From a virus: a stretch of 42,295 bases of DNA. Each line of letters begins with the position of its first letter. Position 1 is the first letter of the stretch. Below are positions 37,537-42,295 of this stretch, piece by piece. Where the stretch lies: IMG/VR virus record IMGVR_UViG_3300044713_000087, positions 1 through 42,295 of that record; one strand, 5' to 3'. The notes under the pieces were generated by a model that worked only from the letters and a program-made list of their open reading frames with translations, made no database searches and was not told the DNA's origin. A program made the position numbers and the translations under genes.

Positions 37537-39298
37537 CGCCATTGACCCGTCATATCCGCCCGAGCGCTTCGCGCGCACCAGTGAGGTGCGCAACAACTTC
37601 CAAGCCGCTCGCGATGAAATCCTCGACCTGCAGAGCCTCATTTCACAGGTGCGGACGGTCGCCGAGCAGGCGGCGGCGGCAGCGGCGGCGGCCGAGACGG
37701 CGGCGAACGCCGCGGTGCTCGCGGCGCAAGCCGCGGCGCAGTCGGCGGCCGATGCCTCGATATCTGCCGCCCGCGCGGTGCAGCGCACCGGCGACAGCAT
37801 GCAAGGGCCGCTCGCGGCCTGGCGCGACCCGGTCAATGACGACGAGGTGGCGACCAAGCGCTACGCGGACGCGCACGGGGGCGGTGGCGGCGGCGGCGAG
37901 GAAGGGCCCGAAGGACCGCCGGGGCCCGAGGGCCCGCCAGGACCGCAAGGCGACCCTGGCCCGCCGGGCGAGCGGGGCGACATTGGCCCGCCCGGACCGC
38001 CTGGCTTGCAAGGCGACGAGGGGCCGCCGGGCGCGGACGGCGAAAAGGGCGACGAGGGCGAGCGCGGCGACCTTGGGCCGCCCGGACCGCCTGGACCCGA
38101 GGGGCCCTTGCCGCCGACAGACGTGCTCGACGCCGACTATGTGCGCCGCGACTTCGGGCAAATGACCGGGGTCTTGATGACCGTTCCGTCGGGAAGCGGC
38201 AGCGCACCGGGACTGATGCTCGGCAACAACAGCAACGGCTTCCTCGGCCTGCCTAACATGGTGCAATTCAACGTCGGCGGCACGCTGGTCGAGGCGTGGA
38301 CTCCAGCGGCGATCATGCCGCAAGTCGAAATCAACATGAGCAACCGCAAGATCACCTCGCTCGGGGTGCCGACCGCGCCCAACGATGCCGCGCGTAAAGC
38401 CGATGTCGACGCGATCGGGGGTGCTTTTCTGCCGACCACCGGCGGGCAGATGACCGGCGACATTCACATGATCGGCACCACCGGGCCGCATGTTGACGCG
38501 CATATTTATTTTTACACACGCGGCGCCGGCATCCATTGGAATGAGGCGACTAATGCGCTGGTCATAACCAAAGGAACGGGCAACAACCCGCTCACCATCA
38601 CCGACACCGACGGCAGCAATTCGCGGCCAGTGGTCGACCAGACGCTCGGCGACGCCCGTTATCTTAGGGTGGGCGGGCAGAATGACATGGACGCCTCGCT
38701 GTTTCTCGCCGAGGGCAGCGCTGTTATCTGGCGTGACCCTCTCGGGCCGAACGGTCTCGGCATTGTCATCTATGATTACAGAACAGGCGCCAATCCCGGT
38801 TTGACACTGCGCCGCCCGGCCGGCACGAATGGAATTTACACCGAGCACAATCAAACGGGGCAGCGTGACCGCATCTTGACCGATGCGCTCGACAGCCGCG
38901 CATTTTCGATAAAGCTTGAACCCGCGACCATTGGCCCGCTGACCAACACATATCAGCAATTCTTTACGCAGCCCGTTCCGATGCCGCGGCCTGGATTGTC
39001 GCGTCTGTTAATCAGTCTCGCGGTCACTGTTGCGGTGCCGGATGGGGCGACCTGGTTGCTCGGCGCTAAACTGGTCGCACCGAGTGAGAACGTCGAACGC
39101 CGTGTTTTTATGTACGCGAACAACAGCACCGGACATTTTGATTTCTATGCCGATGTTGCGCTGCTGCAACCGCAAATCACGGTACAGCTTGCCGCCTTTG
39201 CTATTCCGCCGACCGGGTCGCCGCCCACCGGAATAACCACGATCGCGACCGGCGACTATCGCTCACAAGTTCTGATCACCGACCTGGGACCACGCTGA
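37529..39298 (+). CDS. Collagen-like tail fibre protein
   Basis: This 589-aa product begins [20 protein letters not shown], related to fibre 1 at 8411. Then come an Ala-rich coiled coil ('[20 protein letters not shown]'), '[18 protein letters not shown]', and a collagen-like block of about 24 Gly-X-Y triplets (residues about 125-196, for example '[20 protein letters not shown]'). A beta-rich shaft and a folded 120-residue head follow. The head begins near '[18 protein letters not shown]' and is the likely receptor-binding part. The gene lies between the tail terminator and sheath genes, far from the other fibres. Confidence 0.78.
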   Translation: MPSAIDPSYPPERFARTSEVRNNFQAARDEILDLQSLISQVRTVAEQAAAAAAAAETAANAAVLAAQAAAQSAADASISAARAVQRTGDSMQGPLAAWRDPVNDDEVATKRYADAHGGGGGGGEEGPEGPPGPEGPPGPQGDPGPPGERGDIGPPGPPGLQGDEGPPGADGEKGDEGERGDLGPPGPPGPEGPLPPTDVLDADYVRRDFGQMTGVLMTVPSGSGSAPGLMLGNNSNGFLGLPNMVQFNVGGTLVEAWTPAAIMPQVEINMSNRKITSLGVPTAPNDAARKADVDAIGGAFLPTTGGQMTGDIHMIGTTGPHVDAHIYFYTRGAGIHWNEATNALVITKGTGNNPLTITDTDGSNSRPVVDQTLGDARYLRVGGQNDMDASLFLAEGSAVIWRDPLGPNGLGIVIYDYRTGANPGLTLRRPAGTNGIYTEHNQTGQRDRILTDALDSRAFSIKLEPATIGPLTNTYQQFFTQPVPMPRPGLSRLLISLAVTVAVPDGATWLLGAKLVAPSENVERRVFMYANNSTGHFDFYADVALLQPQITVQLAAFAIPPTGSPPTGITTIATGDYRSQVLITDLGPR

Positions 39299-39537
39299 TG
39301 ATGAGAGTGAAACCCGCCAACCCCGACGTGAAAATCCCTTACGAGGGCACGCTCACCATGATCGACGTCGAGGGCGCCGACGTGCCCGACAATCAATACT
39401 GGCGGCGCCGGCTGCGCGACGGCGACGTGGTGCGGGTCGAGGCGCCGGCACCGAAGCCAGCGGAACACCTGCCAACTCACGCGCACGCCGACGCGGCGCG
39501 GCCAGTGGTGCACGGGCGCCGCGGAGGGCCCGAGTAA
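39298..39537 (+). CDS. DUF2635-type tail protein
   Basis: This 79-aa product starts at ATG 39298, which overlaps the fibre stop; a second ATG at 39301 is possible. 'VKPANPDVKIPYEGTLTMID' and 'GADVPDNQYWRRRLRDGDVV' match DUF2635, a small protein found directly before Mu-type sheath genes. The function is unknown. Its stop overlaps the sheath start (TAATG). Confidence 0.75.
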   Translation: MMRVKPANPDVKIPYEGTLTMIDVEGADVPDNQYWRRRLRDGDVVRVEAPAPKPAEHLPTHAHADAARPVVHGRRGGPE

Positions 39538-41012
39538 TGGCGATCAATTTCACGTTCTACCCTGAAAGCAACCGGGTTCCTGGCGTCTATGTCGAAATGG
39601 ACCCGTCGCAAGCCAACACGGCGACGACGTTTCAGCGGTCGATTGTGCTCGGGCAAATCACCGACGACGGTGAAGCCGACCCGTTGCGCCCGATACAGGT
39701 ATCGAGCCGGTCGCAGATTTGGGATGCGTGCGGCCGCGGGTCGCTGCTCGGCGCAATGGCCGAGCGCTACCGTAGCACCGACACATTCGGCGATCTGTGG
39801 ATTTTGCCATTTGAAGATGCGGCGGCCGGCAATGCGGCCGAGGGCACGGTGACAATTGCCGGTGCCGTGGCGCAAAGCAACGGCACGCTCAACCTCTACA
39901 TCGCCGGGCAGCTGGTGCGCTCGGCGATCATGGAGGGCGACACCGCGGTCGCAATCGCCACGCGGCTGCAAGCCGCCCTCGACGCCAATCTCGACTTGCC
40001 GGTCACCGCCACCAGGCTTGCGGGCGTCATTACGCTAACCGCCAAAAATGCCGGGCTGCATGGCAATCAGATCGACGTGCGCCTCAACTACTACGGCGCC
40101 GGCGGCGGCGAGTGGACACCCAAGGGCCCGACGATAACGATTGTGCAGCCGACCGGCGGCACCGCCAGCCCGATCATTGCCGACGGGCTGGCGAACCTTT
40201 CCGACCAGAATTTTGATTTCATCATCACGCCCTACACCGACACCCCGAACCTCAATGCCTTGCGGGTGTTCCTCGACGATGCAACGGGGCGCTGGTCGTG
40301 GGAGCAAATGCTCTATGGCGGGGCGTTCTCTGCCTACCGGGGCAGCTTCTCGCAATGCGTCAATTTCGGCCTCGGCCGCAATGACCAGCATATGTCGATC
40401 ATGCCCTACGACGGCAGCCCCGACCCGCCGTGGATATGGGCGGCCGAGATGGGCGCGCGGGCCGCGGCCTCGCTGCGGGTCGATCCGGGCTTGCCGCTGC
40501 AATATATCGGCACGTTCCTAAAGGGGCCGCCGACCGAAAGCCGGTGGTCGATCGGCGAGCGCAACACGCTGCTTTACTCGGGGCTGTCGAGCTTTCGCAT
40601 CAACGACGACGGGCAAGTCATCGTCGAGCGCATGGCGACGACTTACCAGAAAAACCTAAGCGGCACCGAGGACGACAGCTATCTCGACGTCGAAACCATG
40701 TACGGGCTCATGTATGTGGCGCGCGACCTCGCCCGCCACCTGATCAGCAAATACGCCAGGAAAAAGCTGGTGAGCGATCAGACGCCGATCATGCCCGGCG
40801 CGAACACTGTCAACGCGCTGATGATCCGCGCCTCGACCGTCGCCGAATATAGAGTGTTAGAAAACACCGGGCATGTGCAGAACGCGCAGAACTTCGCCCG
40901 TGACGTAGTCGTGGAGAACGCCGGGCGAGGATTGGTCAAAATCCTCGCACCGGTCGACCTTGTCAATCAACTGCGGCAAATCGCGATTTTGTTGCAATTC
41001 AGGAAATCGTGA
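39537..41012 (+). CDS. Tail sheath protein, Mu gpL-like
   Basis: This 491-aa product opens 'MAINFTFYPESNRVPGVYVE' and 'QRSIVLGQITDDG', typical of Mu-type sheath proteins. The central domain contains 'NQIDVRLNYYG' and 'LSDQNFDFIITPYTDTPNLN'. The C-terminal conserved part has 'GLMYVARDLARHLISKYARK' followed by 'KLVSDQTPIMPGANTV' and 'NPRFARDVVVE'-like 'QNFARDVVVENAGRGLVKI'. It forms the contractile sheath. The gene is followed by an unusual 94-base spacer with pentamer repeats. Confidence 0.92.
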   Translation: MAINFTFYPESNRVPGVYVEMDPSQANTATTFQRSIVLGQITDDGEADPLRPIQVSSRSQIWDACGRGSLLGAMAERYRSTDTFGDLWILPFEDAAAGNAAEGTVTIAGAVAQSNGTLNLYIAGQLVRSAIMEGDTAVAIATRLQAALDANLDLPVTATRLAGVITLTAKNAGLHGNQIDVRLNYYGAGGGEWTPKGPTITIVQPTGGTASPIIADGLANLSDQNFDFIITPYTDTPNLNALRVFLDDATGRWSWEQMLYGGAFSAYRGSFSQCVNFGLGRNDQHMSIMPYDGSPDPPWIWAAEMGARAAASLRVDPGLPLQYIGTFLKGPPTESRWSIGERNTLLYSGLSSFRINDDGQVIVERMATTYQKNLSGTEDDSYLDVETMYGLMYVARDLARHLISKYARKKLVSDQTPIMPGANTVNALMIRASTVAEYRVLENTGHVQNAQNFARDVVVENAGRGLVKILAPVDLVNQLRQIAILLQFRKS

Positions 41013-41013
41013 C

Positions 41014-41081
41014 GCCGCGTCTAGCCATGCCGTGCCGTACCACGGCGAGCCGTGCCACGCCTGGCCTCGGCAACACCATGC
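41014..41081. repeat. Second, short 5-bp tandem array (NNGCC)
   Basis: In the sheath-tube spacer, GCC or a one-base variant stands every five bases from 41014 to 41081: exact GCC at 41014, 41024, 41029, 41034, 41049, 41054, 41059 and 41064. Pentamers such as TAGCC, ATGCC, GTGCC, GAGCC and ACGCC are also those found in the array at 17.5-18.1 kb. A GGAGG ribosome site for the tube gene follows. Confidence 0.75.
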
Positions 41082-41106
41082 TTATCACACCCGGAGGTTT
41101 TAAGCT

Positions 41107-41466
41107 ATGGCCGAACGTCTTGCCGGTATAACCGGCCTAACTATAGATGGCACCGCGTACATGGTTGTTTCCGACGTTACTTGGAGTCCGGCAAGATGGA
41201 AACGCGAAACCCTGGTCGGCTTAGACTTTGTGCACGGGTTCTCGGAAACCCCGATACAGGGCTATGTCGAGGCGACGTTGCGCGACAGCGGCGCAATCTC
41301 GGTCGGCGACTTCAACGAAATGCGCGATGTCGAGGTGCTAGTGACGCTCGCGACCGGCAAGATTGTCGGGGGTGCGAGTATGTGGAACACCTCGGCGCTC
41401 GAGGTGCGGGCCGCCGAGGGCACGTTTACGGTGCGCTTCGACGGGCTCGACGTCAGGGAGCAATAG
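41107..41466 (+). CDS. Tail tube protein, Mu gpM-like
   Basis: This 119-aa product starts ten bases after GGAGG. 'LAGITGLTIDGTAYMVVSDV' opens it, followed by 'KRETLVGLDFVHGFSETPIQ' and 'GYVEATLRDSGAIS', then 'DVEVLVTLATGKIVGGASMW'. This is the Mu gpM pattern of a hexameric tube protein. Position directly after the sheath gene is standard. The gp41-like gene follows after one base. Confidence 0.9.
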   Translation: MAERLAGITGLTIDGTAYMVVSDVTWSPARWKRETLVGLDFVHGFSETPIQGYVEATLRDSGAISVGDFNEMRDVEVLVTLATGKIVGGASMWNTSALEVRAAEGTFTVRFDGLDVREQ

Positions 41467-41467
41467 C

Positions 41468-41839
41468 ATGCAGGGCGTTGAATTTTTCGACCGCACCGGC
41501 AACGGCGCCGATGTCGAGGGCATGGTCGGCGACGGCGCCGAGCAGCTGCCGCGCACCCTCGACCTGGTGCTCGACCCGCCGCTCGAATTCGCCAACGGCA
41601 AAACCTACGACAGTATGCACCTCGAGGAACCGACGGCGAAAATGGTGCGCACCGCCGAGCAGGAATTGACCGGCGATTATGGCCCGCATCATCAGCGCAA
41701 CTTTCAAATCAAATTGGTCGAGCTCGCCTCGGGCATCCCGCGCGGGGCAATCGAGCAGATGCGCATTTCTCAGTTGTTGGAAGCCTACAATTTTTTACGG
41801 CGCTGGTCGGGTCATGGCCCGGCAATTGGTCAGATTTGA
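41468..41839 (+). CDS. Tail assembly chaperone, Mu gp41-like (unshifted product)
   Basis: This 123-aa product matches the gp41/gpE-type chaperone: 'LDLVLDPPLEFANGKTYDSM' followed by 'HLEEPTAKMVRTAEQELTGD', 'HHQRNFQIKLVELASGIPRG' and 'IEQMRISQLLEAYNFLRRW'. These proteins bind the tape measure before tube assembly. The slippery sequence at 41791-41797 near its end lets some ribosomes shift to the -1 frame. Confidence 0.85.
   Translation: MQGVEFFDRTGNGADVEGMVGDGAEQLPRTLDLVLDPPLEFANGKTYDSMHLEEPTAKMVRTAEQELTGDYGPHHQRNFQIKLVELASGIPRGAIEQMRISQLLEAYNFLRRWSGHGPAIGQI
41791..41797 (+). promoter_or_regulatory. Slippery heptamer for -1 ribosomal frameshift
   Basis: T TTT TTA is in register with the gp41 frame (codons AAT TTT TTA). 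It is a canonical X XXY YYZ slip site, and the -1 frame is open from here for 63 codons. A similar -1 shift is known for tail assembly chaperones of lambda, P2 and Mu. Confidence 0.75.
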
Positions 41840-41985
41840 TCGCCGACCTTACGCGTTTTTGGCATTGGGGCCCGCATGACGCCTGGTCGCTCACCGGCAC
41901 CGAGCTCATGTGGTGGTGCCGCCAGGCGAACCGAATTCAGGCGCGTGAAGCGGCGCAGCGGGCGAGCCTAAATGGCGCAGGGTAG
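41797..41985 (+). CDS. Frameshift extension of the tail assembly chaperone (gp42-like)
   Basis: After a -1 shift at the heptamer the frame reads 'TALVGSWPGNWSDLIADLTR', then 'FWHWGPHDAWSLTGTELMWW' and 'CRQANRIQAREAAQ', with a stop at 41983-41985. 'DL...FWHW.P.......L' is the outline of the second chaperone domain (as in gpE or Mu gp42), rich in Trp and binding the tape measure. It has no good start codon or ribosome site of its own, so it is likely made only as a fusion. It overlaps the tape measure start by 14 bases. Confidence 0.72.
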   Translation, partial: TALVGSWPGNWSDLIADLTRFWHWGPHDAWSLTGTELMWWCRQANRIQAREAAQRASLNGAG

Positions 41986-42295
41986 TCAAGGGCGCGGCGG
42001 CTACGCGGTCACCTTTTCGGTCGTCGACCAGGCGACCGGGCCGATTGACGCGATACAGCGGCGCATCAGGCAGCTGCGCGAGCCGATCGACCGCATGCGC
42101 CGCGACACGCAAGATTTCATCAACCCGCAAGGGCTGCGGAAGGTTTCCGACGCTTTTGGCGATATCGGGCGCCAGGCGGCGACCGCGTTCTCGTCGCTGT
42201 CGCGGCTGGTGCCGGTCATGGGCGCGATCGGCGGCGTGGCCTCGCTCGCCGGCCTCGCCGGGCTCGGGCGGCAGTGGGCGAGTTTCGCGACGCAA
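41972..42295 (+). CDS. Tape measure protein, N-terminal part (runs off right end, continues at base 1)
   Basis: The ATG at 41972 overlaps the end of the frameshifted gp41 product, a normal position for the tail tape measure gene just after the chaperones. The frame is open to the end of the window. It continues in phase from base 1 to the stop at 1816-1818, giving about 662 residues in all. The first residues (starting MAQGSQGRGGYAVTFSVVDQ) match the usual start of Mu/P2-type tape measure proteins, which open with a short strand and then a Gln/Arg-rich helix around 'AIQRRIRQLREPIDRMRR'. The protein would set tail length inside the tube and be delivered to the host during DNA injection. Confidence 0.85.
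   Translation, partial: MAQGSQGRGGYAVTFSVVDQATGPIDAIQRRIRQLREPIDRMRRDTQDFINPQGLRKVSDAFGDIGRQAATAFSSLSRLVPVMGAIGGVASLAGLAGLGRQWASFATQ
42143..42295. repeat. Right copy of terminal direct repeat (genome-end overlap)
   Basis: This is the partner of bases 1-153, offset by 42,142 bases, which gives the likely circular genome length. The frame of the tape measure gene that starts at 41972 is kept across the join (171 bases, 57 codons, before the repeat). The two silent mismatches suggest that the ends came from slightly different molecules in a population rather than from a trivial assembly duplication. Confidence 0.95.

Noticed and set aside
37643-38959. A 438-codon minus-strand open frame
   Set aside because: It lies wholly antisense to the collagen-like fibre gene and owes its length to that gene's codon bias and repeats.
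1-42295. Mu-like transposable phage
   Set aside because: No DDE transposase or MuB-like ATPase is visible. A tyrosine integrase and repressor switch indicate site-specific lysogeny.

Overview
ORGANISM. The window is an almost certainly complete genome of a tailed temperate bacteriophage, not a piece of bacterial chromosome. Every recognisable gene is a phage gene, and bases 1-153 recur at 42143-42295 with only two differences. One reading frame (the tape measure gene) runs off the right end and continues in phase at base 1, so the molecule closes to a circle of about 42,142 bp. The base composition is very GC-rich. A GapR (DUF2312) homologue, small cI/int-region proteins of types I associate with alphaproteobacterial prophages, and a DUF3309-like peptide point to an alphaproteobacterial host; this is inference. 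The virion is a hybrid: an HK97-type head (terminase, portal, U35 protease, capsid) joined to a Mu-type contractile tail (sheath, tube, gp41/-1 frameshift chaperone, tape measure, gpN, gpP, gp45-48). There is no transposase. A tyrosine integrase and a candidate attP indicate site-specific lysogeny. LAYOUT. 41.97-42.3 and 0-4.9 kb (+): tape measure with an embedded GH104 muralytic domain, a gpN-like baseplate protein split into two frames, hub and spike. 4.86-5.91 kb (-): an inserted three-gene cassette (49-aa protein, GIY-YIG nuclease with NUMOD3-like repeats, HTH protein) that apparently cut off the tip of the spike gene. 6.0-11.04 kb (+): baseplate wedge proteins, two fibre genes, holin and a Cys/His lytic enzyme. 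11.0-20.5 kb (-): a cysteine-cluster protein next to the candidate attP, then (in transcription order from 20.5 kb) recombination genes (Fe-S PD-(D/E)XK exonuclease, RecT annealase, SbcC-like ATPase), small proteins, an Xis-like HTH protein, integrase and two small lysis-like proteins. A 0.6-kb array of 5-bp repeats lies just upstream of recT. 20.5-21.3 kb: the immunity switch, two divergently transcribed paralogous XRE repressors with two nearly identical operator-like sequences inside the spacers of the two candidate early promoters. 21.3-27.5 kb (+): early-right genes: primase-polymerase, RepA-like helicase, GapR-AT-hook protein, HNH, RuvC resolvase and a late-regulator-like protein. 27.5-27.7 kb: leader with a strong terminator. 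27.7-42 kb (+): HNH nuclease, terminase, head, connector and tail genes. HOW IT WORKS TOGETHER. The XRE pair should choose between lysogeny and two early transcripts. The left transcript gives recombination and integration. The right transcript gives DNA replication and ends with a probable late activator or antiterminator. That factor would let RNA polymerase pass the leader terminator at 27.64 kb and read the whole head-tail-lysis block, through the genome ends, to 11.04 kb. The most unusual features are the pentamer arrays (a second short one lies between the sheath and tube genes, in opposite orientation relative to transcription), a duplicated WD-repeat/fibre-anchor module, and the cassette inserted behind the spike gene.
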